A stretch of 47,977 bases of DNA from a bacterium (GTDB taxonomy: Bacteria; Planctomycetota; Phycisphaerae; Phycisphaerales; UBA1924), in the NCBI GenBank assembly GCA_024743075.1, contig JANSXG010000003.1:1-47977 (forward strand), read 5' to 3'. The position numbers and the translations under genes are program-made. This document shows, in pieces, positions 34,419 to 42,546 of this stretch. Below the pieces are notes generated by a model. The model worked only from the letters and a program-made list of their open reading frames with translations, did not search any database and was not told the DNA's origin. How positions within the stretch are numbered: the stretch's first letter is position 1; each line of letters opens with the position of its first letter.

Positions 34419-36287
34419 ATGATGAAGACACACAACAACACATCAACGCAGCGTTTCAGAACTGCTTCGCCGCGATCGGCGTTCACGCTCGTGGAACTCC
34501 TGGTCGCCGTGGCGGTGGTGATTCTTCTCTCGATCGGCATCGGCCAGCTGTTCGGCAACGTCTCGCGACTGGTGAACACCGGCTCCGCCGTAGCCGAAGT
34601 CGACGCGCTCGCGAGAGCGCTCGAAAAGCAGATCCGCGATGATTTCGATCGGATGAACAGGCTGCCAACCGAGGACACGATCCTCGCGATCCGTTCCCGC
34701 CTCGTCCGCGATGTGTACCTGACCGCGGATGACGAAGAGAGCGATCGGCGAGCAAACATCGAGCCCGGTGACCCGGGGTCGTTGGCAATCTCGACCCGCC
34801 TCGACGAGGTACTCTTCCTCGCAGAGTCGGGCGGCAACGAACTCTTCCAGACCGCCCAGGAGGCCGGCGACGAGTACGACACGGTCTTTACGCCCGTCGC
34901 TCGCATCATGTACGGCCACGGTCTCAAGCCGGTGCTCGATCCGAACTACGCCCCGGACCCCGACGACATCGACTTTGACACCGCCGACCCGGCCAACGAA
35001 GACCTCTATCGCAATCGGATCTGGTACGCCGACGGCGACTTCGGCTCCGGGCCGACCGCGACCGGGTTCAACACCACCGTGAACCGATTCAGCCCCGGCA
35101 GCGAGCGGTCCACCGGACGCAACCAGTTTGCCGGCCAGTACTCCCTCGCGCGCCACGAACTGCTGCTCGCCGGCGGGCTCGCGTTCTCGTACGCGGACCC
35201 CGGAACCGGTTCGGCGTCCGGACGCAACCGCAATATCGCGATGTACGTCCGCGACCTCGACACGCTGCGGTTCAACGGCATCAACTCGAGTGTCTTCGAG
35301 CCGTCGGGTTCCGATCCTGACCCTCCGTTCTTCCGCGCTTCGGCTTTCGACAATCTCGATGTCCCGGCGATCGGCCTGATCCGCCACGGGCGAGTCGACA
35401 TCGCCGCGCAATCGCCCGAGTCACTGAAGCGTTGGCTTGAGGGCGTCCAGTCCCGCGATACCGCCAGCGCCGGCGTACCGCCGCCGCTCCCGCCCGACGG
35501 CACCGCCTTCGACGCGGGCTACTTCGACCAGGGGGCCGACGAGTGGCGCCCGACCGCGCTCGATGTGGCGGACCGCCCGCTCTGGGTCCGGCGTACCGTG
35601 CGTCGAGGAATCGTCACTCCCCCGGGGCTTTCTGTCGGCCAGGTGCGTCAGTACAACACGCGTCTGCTCCAGAGTTCGATCGCGGGCATGTTCAATCGCC
35701 TGCTCGTTGAGACCGAGCCCACCACCATTCAGCGTGTGGTGCCCAACTCGCCGAACGCGCAGCGCCCCGAGCAGACGCTCATGGATTACCACGCGGTCAT
35801 CGCATCCCGATGCAGCCGCTTCGAGGTGTATTGGTCCGATGGCACTCGCTGGCGCGGCCCGGACTCCGGTCCGATCGATCTGAGCGGTGACGGCACAAAC
35901 ATCGTCGAATACAGCGCGGGCGACATCGTCTGGTTCGGGTTCAACACGCCGCGCGAATCGCTCCTGCTCACCGGCGCTGCCAGCGCCGAGATCCCGCGGA
36001 ACACAAGAGACGCACGCCTGAACACGACTACCGACGGCCTGAGTCAGATCGGTCTCGAAGCCGCGTACGACATCGATCGCACCGCCGCATCGCCGGACCC
36101 TCGCAACGAGTACATGGCGATCTGGGGCTACCGCACCCCGGGGCCCTCGGGCTTCTACGAGCCCGGCGGCTGGCCCAAGCCCTCGCTGCTCAAGTTCCGG
36201 ATCACGCTCCACGATTCACAGTTCCGTCTGCGCGACGGCAAGACATTCGAGTTCATCATCGAAATCGATACCCAGCAGCTCAACTGA
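34419..36287 (+). CDS. Large GspJ/PilW-like pseudopilin
   Basis: Pseudopilin of 622 residues; GspJ proteins usually have about 200. The signal is SPRSAFTLVELLVAVAVVILLSIGIG, with Ala at -1 and Glu at +5. The following stalk, GSAVAEVDALARALEKQIRDDFDRM, is the GspJ/PilW pattern in which a long helix precedes the first strand. The globular part is Pro/Asp/Arg-rich and contains no recognised domain. It is 8 bp after the GspI-like gene and 73 bp before the giant GspK-like gene. Start at 34419; a second ATG at 34422 is equally possible. Confidence 0.85.
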   Translation: MMKTHNNTSTQRFRTASPRSAFTLVELLVAVAVVILLSIGIGQLFGNVSRLVNTGSAVAEVDALARALEKQIRDDFDRMNRLPTEDTILAIRSRLVRDVYLTADDEESDRRANIEPGDPGSLAISTRLDEVLFLAESGGNELFQTAQEAGDEYDTVFTPVARIMYGHGLKPVLDPNYAPDPDDIDFDTADPANEDLYRNRIWYADGDFGSGPTATGFNTTVNRFSPGSERSTGRNQFAGQYSLARHELLLAGGLAFSYADPGTGSASGRNRNIAMYVRDLDTLRFNGINSSVFEPSGSDPDPPFFRASAFDNLDVPAIGLIRHGRVDIAAQSPESLKRWLEGVQSRDTASAGVPPPLPPDGTAFDAGYFDQGADEWRPTALDVADRPLWVRRTVRRGIVTPPGLSVGQVRQYNTRLLQSSIAGMFNRLLVETEPTTIQRVVPNSPNAQRPEQTLMDYHAVIASRCSRFEVYWSDGTRWRGPDSGPIDLSGDGTNIVEYSAGDIVWFGFNTPRESLLLTGAASAEIPRNTRDARLNTTTDGLSQIGLEAAYDIDRTAASPDPRNEYMAIWGYRTPGPSGFYEPGGWPKPSLLKFRITLHDSQFRLRDGKTFEFIIEIDTQQLN

Positions 36288-36360
36288 CCCGAGCGAAGCA
36301 AAGTCAACTCTGTACGCGCGGCCTCGCCGGTCGCGTGGGAAAGAGCCGGAGGGCTCAACC

Positions 36361-39300
36361 ATGAACCTGATCAAGAAAATCGCACACGCACGACGAACCA
36401 GGCAGGAGCGGGGAACGATCCTCATCCTCGCGATCGCCGTCCTGGCGGTGCTCTCGTTGCTCGCGGTCTCCTACGTGACCGTCGTCCGCATCGATCGAGA
36501 CTCGTCCGATGCCGTCGCTGTTTCTCGCGATTTCGACCAGCAGGTCGGTACCGTCGTCCGGCACATGCAGTCGCTCCTGACCGCCGACATGTTCGGGAAC
36601 AAGGTCGTGACCACCAGCGTGCCGAGGTACACCGGAAACGGCGTCGCCGTCTGGCCGAGCATGTTCGAGGACGGAGAGTACACGGACATCGATTTCATCG
36701 ATCCGCTCTACGCCCGTTCCAACCCGTCCGACGCGCCGTCGTTCCAGAACGGACGAGTCCTTCAGGCCGTCGGCAACGCTTCGCGCCGCGTCGGTCACCC
36801 GGACGACGCGTGGCTCGCCTCGACCGAACCCCGCTGGGTCAGCAACGGATTCTCGGGCAACCCGTACTTCGAAAACTTCACAAACCTCCGCAGCGCGTTC
36901 AAGTGGAACGCCGAAGACCAGCGGTGGGAGCGCGGCGACGGCCTCTACGTTGATCTGGCCCAGTGGTTCCTGAACCCGATCGACGGGCGTGCGAACGCGG
37001 GCGTCGACCTGCTGGACACGACCGGGTCTGAAGTGACCGCCATACGCGGACCGCAGTACTCGAAAGGCGAGTTCGTTCGGCAGCAGGACGGCATCGACTA
37101 CACGCTCCAGATGCCGCAGCTCACGCCGGGCGGTGACCCGACCTTCCTGTTCCAGAACGACGAGCGATTCTTCGTCGATACGACCGGCGACCTTCGCCCC
37201 GATGCGCAGTGGACCCAGCTCGAGGAACTCGGCAACCTCTTCGGTCTCAACTGGGTCGTCGCGGCGCGCATCACCGATGCCTCGGCACTCGTCAACCTCA
37301 ACACCGCGATCGAAGCCCCCGCGTACAACCTCGTGCCCGGCACGATCGGCTCACGCGACTACGCAGAAATCGTCGGGACCGGCGAGACTCCCGCGGATGT
37401 CGATCTGGTCCGGCTGCTGACCTACGACTACGGGCTGACGGTTCCGACCGGTCTGTTCGTCAACGGCAGCCCCAACCTGAACCGCATCCTCGGTGACGGC
37501 GCCGCGTTCAACAACCACCTCGACGACGGGCGCGGACTCTTCAACGTTCTGAGCAATGTGCAGGACCAGGCCACCCCGGGGTACATCTCGGCCGTCGATC
37601 CGCTCCGCGCGGGACCCGGCCAGACGTCGGCCCCCTGGGGCGTCAACCAACCGCTGACGCGAAACCAGCGCCTGGCGCTCTATCAGGCAGCCTACTCGCG
37701 TCCGCTCGGGGGGTACCCGCGGGCAGAGCGATACCCCGAACGGGCCCTGCTCGACCTGCATGGCTTCTGGGCAACCAACAACGCGACGCTCATCTCCAAG
37801 CCCGAGCAGTACCTCGACGGCCCGGAGATCGGCGGTTACCTCCCCTCTGCAACAAACTCGCCCGGTAACGGTCCGCTCCGAGCAGCCGAGATCACCGCGC
37901 CGAGCATCCGTGCCTACGGCGAAGGCCCCGCAGCTCGGCCGACCGTGCAGCAAGCCGTCTTCGACAACCGCCGGCTGCTCACCACGATGAGCGGTGCCGG
38001 CCGCTTCAGCCCCGTTCCAGTAATCAACAAGACGCAGCAGGTCACCGAGTTCGACGGCATCTTCGCCCGTGAACAGCACGAGGTTTCCTCTCTGCGGACG
38101 AACGACGCCGCAGAGGTGTTCGCCGACATGGTCTGGGCGCTGGCGCCGTTTGCGACGAATCAGGAATTGGTGAAGCCTGTTCAGGGCAGCTCGGCCATCG
38201 AGTCCAACCAGGCGTCCAACCCGGACTTCCACTACGGCGGCGGACCGAACGGACCCGCGCAGCAGTTCGCGAACCTCATCGGCTCCGGTGTCGGCCAGAT
38301 CGGCGCGGCGTACGCGCTCCATCGAGCCGGAGCGTTCACCGTCAACCTGATCGATGCCGCAGATCGTCAGATCCTTGGTGGCGTCGAGCGAGAGCGCCCC
38401 ACGGTGCTCCGATTCCTGCCCACCGTGGACTTCCCCATCCAGCTGCCTCTCCTGCCCGGCTACGAGCAATCGTTCGCGAACGCTCGATTCGCTCACGGCG
38501 ACATCGAGTTCACCGGCAGCCCCATCAGCCCTGATTTCATAGGCGAAGACTTCGGCGGCATCAGTTTCATCGGAGTTGATCGCCAGCCGTTCTTGGTCGA
38601 TGCGCACACATTTGCGATCTACCAGGGCAACACGAACGGCAACCCGGCCGTTATCACCCCCGACGATCCATCCAACCACGTGGGCTCACTCATCGCCATT
38701 GAACTCGCCAACCCTTGGCCGGACCCGATACAGGTCGGACCGAGCAGCGCGTTGGGCTCTGGTGACCCCGCCGGAGGCTACGCCGTGCGTATCCAGCGCG
38801 ATCGCTCTTGGATCGAGCTGCAGTTGCCGAACGTGACGATCGATCCCGGCGAGCGACGCGTCATCGTGTGGGCGTCCGAGTCCGGTGTGAACGGATTCGA
38901 GCCTTCGATCATGGACACGGTCTTGGCCGGCTGGATCAGCACGGTCGAGGACGAGTCCGATGTGCCGGGTGTTGTCTCGGTGCTCGACCGCGGATTGGTC
39001 GAGGAAGTGATCTCGGTGAACTACCAGAACGGCGGCGCCACCATCAGCGAGGCCATCCCGTTCCAGCAGTTCGCCACGCAGCTCACCGGGCAGACGCAGG
39101 TCCAACTTATCCTGAAGGCCGATGATCCCGCGCAGGGCTCGGCGAATCCCATCCATTCGCCGCCCGCGCCCGAGCGCAAGGCCGACATGCTCGTCGATCG
39201 TCTGACCACGATCAGCACATCGGTGGCAACGGGCGACGGGATAGACGCGCTCGACTTCTTCGGCGGCCTGCGCGAGACGCGTACTCAGACCTTCGTGAGA

Positions 39301-40902
39301 CCGGACGGAACTCGCGCGAACGGCAATTTCCGGGTGACCGTCGTCGGCAGCATGACGCGCCCGCCGCGCCGTCCGGCGGGCCAGGAAGGCTTCCCGGCCT
39401 ACGTCGTCGAGAAGCCGTCCTTAAACCGAATCGCGGTCGCCGGGCACACCGATAGCAGCGGGCCCGGAATCGGGAGTAACTACATCCAGACATGGGAGAC
39501 CACCACCGGCGGCGGCGGCGGAGGGGGTACCGGTCCCGGTGCGGGAGGCGGCGGCGCCGGCGGCGGCGATGTCAACGATCCGCTCATCGGCCCCGCTCCG
39601 ATTCCCGGCCTGTGGGCATCCGGGGACGGCTTCCGCATCGGCAACGATGCCGAACGCCCGATCTTCCAGAACCTCCCCGCGTTCCAGCTGTTCAACCCCA
39701 GCACGAGCCTGTCCTCGGTCGCGAATGTCGGACTCGTTTCCGCGTTCAGCCACATGTACCTGCACGACGCCGCGGGCTTCCCGAACTCCGGATATAGCGT
39801 CCTTCGAGTGAACGAGTTCTCGACTCGCTACAACAACGATGTCCCGGGATTCGGCGTGAACGACCCGACCGCCGGTCGCTGGCTGACTTTCAGCGAACAA
39901 CTCGGATTCGATTTCCACCTCGACGGCGATCCCACAACGCCCGGCACCATCGAGCCGAACCCGTGGTTCGGCAAGATCGATCCGACGCGCTATCGCTTCG
40001 GCGACCAGCTCGCGACCGCGCAGGGACTCCCCGACAGCATGGCCGTCCCGGTCGGCTCGCGGATCTTCGATCTGTTCTTCACGATGAGCACAAGCGATTT
40101 CCTGACGCCGGGTCAGATCAATATCAACACCGCACCCCGACGCGTGTTGTCCACGCTGCCCTTGGTCGAGCCTCTCCAGCCGGTCCAGGACGGTTCGGGA
40201 AGCGGTCCGACCCTCGTCGCGACACCGCCTCTGTTCGGCGGCTTCAACGGAGCGAGCCGCGCCGGCCGCATGTACGACTACCGAGAGCGCAAGGGACAGT
40301 TCGGACCGGGTCGCGACCAGATCACGAACTTCACCGGCCTCACGAATCTGAGGAACGTCGCCGGCAGTGACAACCAGACCGCGATGAGGGGCTTCGTCAC
40401 GAAGGGCGAACTCGCCTTGCTGGGGCAGTTCCAGGCGTCGGACGGTCTCCCGGTCCCCGGTCAGACCGGCACTTTCCTTGAGGTGGGGGCCAACGCGCTT
40501 AACGCCAAGGCCCCGCCGTTCGAAACATGGTCGGACACCGGTCGCTTGTTCTCGTTCGGCCCGGGTGGTGACAAGGCCTACGCCTTCACCGACTTCAATC
40601 CGAGCAGCGACGCCGAGGAGCAACTCGCGCTGTTCCGCGCTGTAGCCAACATCGTTAGCACCCGTTCGGATGTGTTCATGGCGACGTTCGTGCTCCGTGG
40701 CTACGACCCCGATGTCATAGAGTCGATCGAGATCCCCGGAGGCTCCGGAAGCGGCGGGGCACTCCAAGCAATGAACGACCCCCTGTTCCGCCCCGCCTAC
40801 GAATCGCGATGGCTGGTGGTGTTCGATCGCTCCAACGTTCGTCAGCCGACCGACCGGCCTCGCGTCCTGCTCCGCATGGAATTGCCGAGCGCCATACCGT
40901 AA
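36361..40902 (+). CDS. Giant GspK-like tip pseudopilin
   Basis: A 1513-residue protein with GspK architecture, about five times the normal 300-330. The N-terminus, RQERGTILILAIAVLAVLSLLAV, has Gly at -1 and, as in GspK, no Glu at +5. DASALVNLNTA near residue 310 resembles the first GspK strand-loop. INTAPRRVLSTLPLV near residue 1255 matches the second GspK helix motif NINTAxxxVLxxL. The segment between them has grown to roughly 940 residues; part of it (1047-1070) is a poly-Gly linker that separates an N-terminal globular region from the C-terminal GspK half. GGAGGG precedes the ATG. An intrinsic terminator follows. It would cap the filament tip. Confidence 0.85.
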   Translation: MNLIKKIAHARRTRQERGTILILAIAVLAVLSLLAVSYVTVVRIDRDSSDAVAVSRDFDQQVGTVVRHMQSLLTADMFGNKVVTTSVPRYTGNGVAVWPSMFEDGEYTDIDFIDPLYARSNPSDAPSFQNGRVLQAVGNASRRVGHPDDAWLASTEPRWVSNGFSGNPYFENFTNLRSAFKWNAEDQRWERGDGLYVDLAQWFLNPIDGRANAGVDLLDTTGSEVTAIRGPQYSKGEFVRQQDGIDYTLQMPQLTPGGDPTFLFQNDERFFVDTTGDLRPDAQWTQLEELGNLFGLNWVVAARITDASALVNLNTAIEAPAYNLVPGTIGSRDYAEIVGTGETPADVDLVRLLTYDYGLTVPTGLFVNGSPNLNRILGDGAAFNNHLDDGRGLFNVLSNVQDQATPGYISAVDPLRAGPGQTSAPWGVNQPLTRNQRLALYQAAYSRPLGGYPRAERYPERALLDLHGFWATNNATLISKPEQYLDGPEIGGYLPSATNSPGNGPLRAAEITAPSIRAYGEGPAARPTVQQAVFDNRRLLTTMSGAGRFSPVPVINKTQQVTEFDGIFAREQHEVSSLRTNDAAEVFADMVWALAPFATNQELVKPVQGSSAIESNQASNPDFHYGGGPNGPAQQFANLIGSGVGQIGAAYALHRAGAFTVNLIDAADRQILGGVERERPTVLRFLPTVDFPIQLPLLPGYEQSFANARFAHGDIEFTGSPISPDFIGEDFGGISFIGVDRQPFLVDAHTFAIYQGNTNGNPAVITPDDPSNHVGSLIAIELANPWPDPIQVGPSSALGSGDPAGGYAVRIQRDRSWIELQLPNVTIDPGERRVIVWASESGVNGFEPSIMDTVLAGWISTVEDESDVPGVVSVLDRGLVEEVISVNYQNGGATISEAIPFQQFATQLTGQTQVQLILKADDPAQGSANPIHSPPAPERKADMLVDRLTTISTSVATGDGIDALDFFGGLRETRTQTFVRPDGTRANGNFRVTVVGSMTRPPRRPAGQEGFPAYVVEKPSLNRIAVAGHTDSSGPGIGSNYIQTWETTTGGGGGGGTGPGAGGGGAGGGDVNDPLIGPAPIPGLWASGDGFRIGNDAERPIFQNLPAFQLFNPSTSLSSVANVGLVSAFSHMYLHDAAGFPNSGYSVLRVNEFSTRYNNDVPGFGVNDPTAGRWLTFSEQLGFDFHLDGDPTTPGTIEPNPWFGKIDPTRYRFGDQLATAQGLPDSMAVPVGSRIFDLFFTMSTSDFLTPGQININTAPRRVLSTLPLVEPLQPVQDGSGSGPTLVATPPLFGGFNGASRAGRMYDYRERKGQFGPGRDQITNFTGLTNLRNVAGSDNQTAMRGFVTKGELALLGQFQASDGLPVPGQTGTFLEVGANALNAKAPPFETWSDTGRLFSFGPGGDKAYAFTDFNPSSDAEEQLALFRAVANIVSTRSDVFMATFVLRGYDPDVIESIEIPGGSGSGGALQAMNDPLFRPAYESRWLVVFDRSNVRQPTDRPRVLLRMELPSAIP
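39508..39570 (+). repeat. Glycine-rich linker-coding tract in the giant GspK-like gene
   Basis: A GGC/GGA/GGG-rich stretch encodes about 20 residues of mostly glycine near residue 1050-1070. The reading frame is continuous across it. It looks like a flexible hinge between two large folded parts. Confidence 0.75.
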
Positions 40903-40905
40903 TCA

Positions 40906-40925
40906 GGGCGCCTCAATAAGCGCCC
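40906..40925 (+). promoter_or_regulatory. Small hairpin after the pilus locus
   Basis: GGGCGC and GCGCCC form a 6-bp stem with an 8-nt loop immediately after the stop codon of the giant GspK-like gene, just ahead of the main terminator. Confidence 0.4.
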
Positions 40926-40929
40926 AGAC

Positions 40930-40964
40930 ACCGGCCGGAAGCTCTCTCCGGCCGGTTCTCGTTT
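40930..40964 (+). terminator. Intrinsic terminator of the pilus/secretion locus
   Basis: ACCGGCCGG and CCGGCCGGT form a 9-bp GC-rich stem with a 9-nt loop, followed by TCTCGTTT. It is 28 bp past the stop of the last pseudopilin gene and upstream of the convergent rhodanese gene. Confidence 0.75.
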
Positions 40965-40977
40965 GTGCGACATGCGC

Positions 40978-41376
40978 TCAGTATCGCGGAACCGAGGGAT
41001 CGATCTGCTCTGACCACGAGTCGATACCGCCGATCATTGAGCGAGCGTTCGCGATCCCCATCCCACGCAGCGCCGCGGCAACCCTCAGCGATCGCACTCC
41101 GTGGTGACAGTAGACGACGACCTCCGGATCTTCCGCGCCGGCATCATCGATGAGATCCTCGACATCGTTGATCCGCTGACGCACCTCGCCCATCGGGATC
41201 AACTCGGCACCGTCGATCCGTGCCGTTTTGTGCTCGTTCGGCTCGCGGCAATCGATCAGCACAAGGCGATTGGGTGATTCTGTCAGCATGCGTCGAACGA
41301 ACGCGGGAGACACTTCAAATTCGTGGTTGAAGCGGCTGCCCGTGGGCAAGTCGAGGTCATACGGTGGTTTGGACAT
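40978..41376 (-). CDS. Single-domain rhodanese-like protein
   Basis: Cytoplasmic sulfurtransferase-fold protein of 132 residues consisting of one rhodanese domain. LVLIDCREPNEHKTARIDGAELIPM is the characteristic first half. The active-site loop CHHGVRS has the catalytic Cys90, and GGIDSWSEQIDP is the conserved C-terminal segment. It should carry sulfane sulfur, but no partner is evident. It is the last gene of a minus-strand operon (membrane protein, nth, TPR, recX, rhodanese), separated from recX by 9 bp. GTG or other upstream starts are not needed: the ATG gives a full domain. Confidence 0.92.
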   Translation of the reverse strand: MSKPPYDLDLPTGSRFNHEFEVSPAFVRRMLTESPNRLVLIDCREPNEHKTARIDGAELIPMGEVRQRINDVEDLIDDAGAEDPEVVVYCHHGVRSLRVAAALRGMGIANARSMIGGIDSWSEQIDPSVPRY

Positions 41377-41385
41377 GCGTCCACT

Positions 41386-42195
41386 CTAGTCCCGGATCTC
41401 GGGCTCCGTCGCCCGTTCGCCGAGAAGTCGCTTCGCGACATCCCGGCACACCCGCGGCGGGAAGCCGCGACGAGCAAGTGCAGCCACCAGGCGCCGCTCG
41501 ATCACTTCGTGCTCAAGACCCGGGCGCAGCACGCGCAGTTTCTTTCGAGCAACCCGCTCGGCATCCGCCGCGGCGTCACGATCCGCCGTGAGTTCCTCAG
41601 CGACCTCCCTCGCGACCGACCCTCGGATGTCCCGCCGATGCAGTCTCGCCTCCAAGACCCTCGCCCCAACCGGATTCTGAGCCAGCGCCGAACGGCCGAT
41701 CTGCTCGGCCATCGTCCGGTCATCCACGAGGCCCGATCGCTCGAGTTCCTCGATCACCGACGACGCGAGCCCCTTCGGCGCGCCCCGGGCGACCATTTTC
41801 GTCAGTAGTCGTCCAGAGCTCATGGCCCGAACGGACAGCGCGTTGAGCGCATAACGCCGGGCCTCCGAACGGTGCGCCGCTTCGAGTACCGCGCTCGCGA
41901 GCGCCGGCGTCCAACGTGTACCCGACTCAAGACGCAGACCGTCGACGATCTCGCGCGGCAGCCTTGCCACCGGAAGGCGCTCCGCTTCGATCGCATCGCT
42001 GGACACGCTGATGCGCCAGAGGACCCCTTCGCGACCGCTCGGACGGATCTCTTCGATCTTCGCGTCAGGGGGCGGCGATTCGTACATCTGGCGTCGCGTG
42101 AGGTCCGCCTCCGTAGCCTCGCGCGGACGGCGCGATCTCCCGCCCATGTTGCCGAAGCCCGGCGGGTCGAACGGGCTGTCGCCGAATCGTGACAC
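41386..42195 (-). CDS. recX: Regulatory protein RecX
   Basis: RecX-family modulator of RecA filaments, 269 residues. The conserved helices appear as ARRYALNALSVRAMSSGRLLTKMVARG, then VIEELERSGLVDDRTMAEQIGRSAL, then PVGARVLEARLHRRDI and the final RRLVAALARRGFPPRVCRDVAKRLL. The tandem three-helix repeats are typical of RecX. An unusual N-terminal extension of about 100 residues, starting with a proline- and arginine-rich tail and an AEATEADL segment, precedes the core. recA is not adjacent. The GTG start lies 3 bp after the upstream TPR gene. Confidence 0.88.
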   Translation of the reverse strand: MSRFGDSPFDPPGFGNMGGRSRRPREATEADLTRRQMYESPPPDAKIEEIRPSGREGVLWRISVSSDAIEAERLPVARLPREIVDGLRLESGTRWTPALASAVLEAAHRSEARRYALNALSVRAMSSGRLLTKMVARGAPKGLASSVIEELERSGLVDDRTMAEQIGRSALAQNPVGARVLEARLHRRDIRGSVAREVAEELTADRDAAADAERVARKKLRVLRPGLEHEVIERRLVAALARRGFPPRVCRDVAKRLLGERATEPEIRD

Positions 42196-42198
42196 GAG

Positions 42199-42534
42199 TC
42201 AGTCGGCTTCCTTCGCGCGGATCTCGTCCTGGAGTTGGGTCAGGTATTCACCGAGTTCGCCGAGCGCCTTGGCGTTCGCCTCGGCCTTCGAGCGGCGCAC
42301 GCCCTCTTCAAGCGTCGCCACGGCGATCTCAATCGATCCATCCGCTTCAAGCGATTTGGCCTTGTGGAAGTAAGCGTAGAGGTAGTTCGGGTCGAGTTCG
42401 ATGCAGCGGTCATACCACTCGACCGCCTGCTCATGGTCGCCCTCTCGGGCGACTTCCTGCGCGATCATGTAGGGCACATCCGCATCGGTCGGATCGGCGT
42501 CTCGCAGTTTGTGCAGCTTGTCGAGTCGGCTCAT
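42199..42534 (-). CDS. Small TPR-repeat protein
   Basis: Soluble 111-residue helical protein with two or three tetratricopeptide repeats. AQEVAREGDHEQAVEWYDRCIELDPNY is a clear TPR helix pair, followed by LYAYFHKAKSLEADGSIEIAVATLEEGV. It has no signal peptide and probably mediates protein contacts. It lies between nth (12 bp) and recX (3 bp). No function beyond protein binding can be assigned. Confidence 0.85.
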   Translation of the reverse strand: MSRLDKLHKLRDADPTDADVPYMIAQEVAREGDHEQAVEWYDRCIELDPNYLYAYFHKAKSLEADGSIEIAVATLEEGVRRSKAEANAKALGELGEYLTQLQDEIRAKEAD

Positions 42535-42546
42535 TCGGGTGCTTTC

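Noticed and set aside
39508-39570. Whether the poly-Gly tract marks a frameshift or fusion of two genes
   Set aside because: The reading frame stays open across it for the full 1513 residues, with a GspK-like motif on each side, so a designed linker is simpler.
37351-40767. Two long minus-strand frames (37351-38679 and 39421-40767) opposite the giant GspK-like gene
   Set aside because: No ribosome-binding sites or domains, and the plus-strand frame has pseudopilin motifs at both ends.
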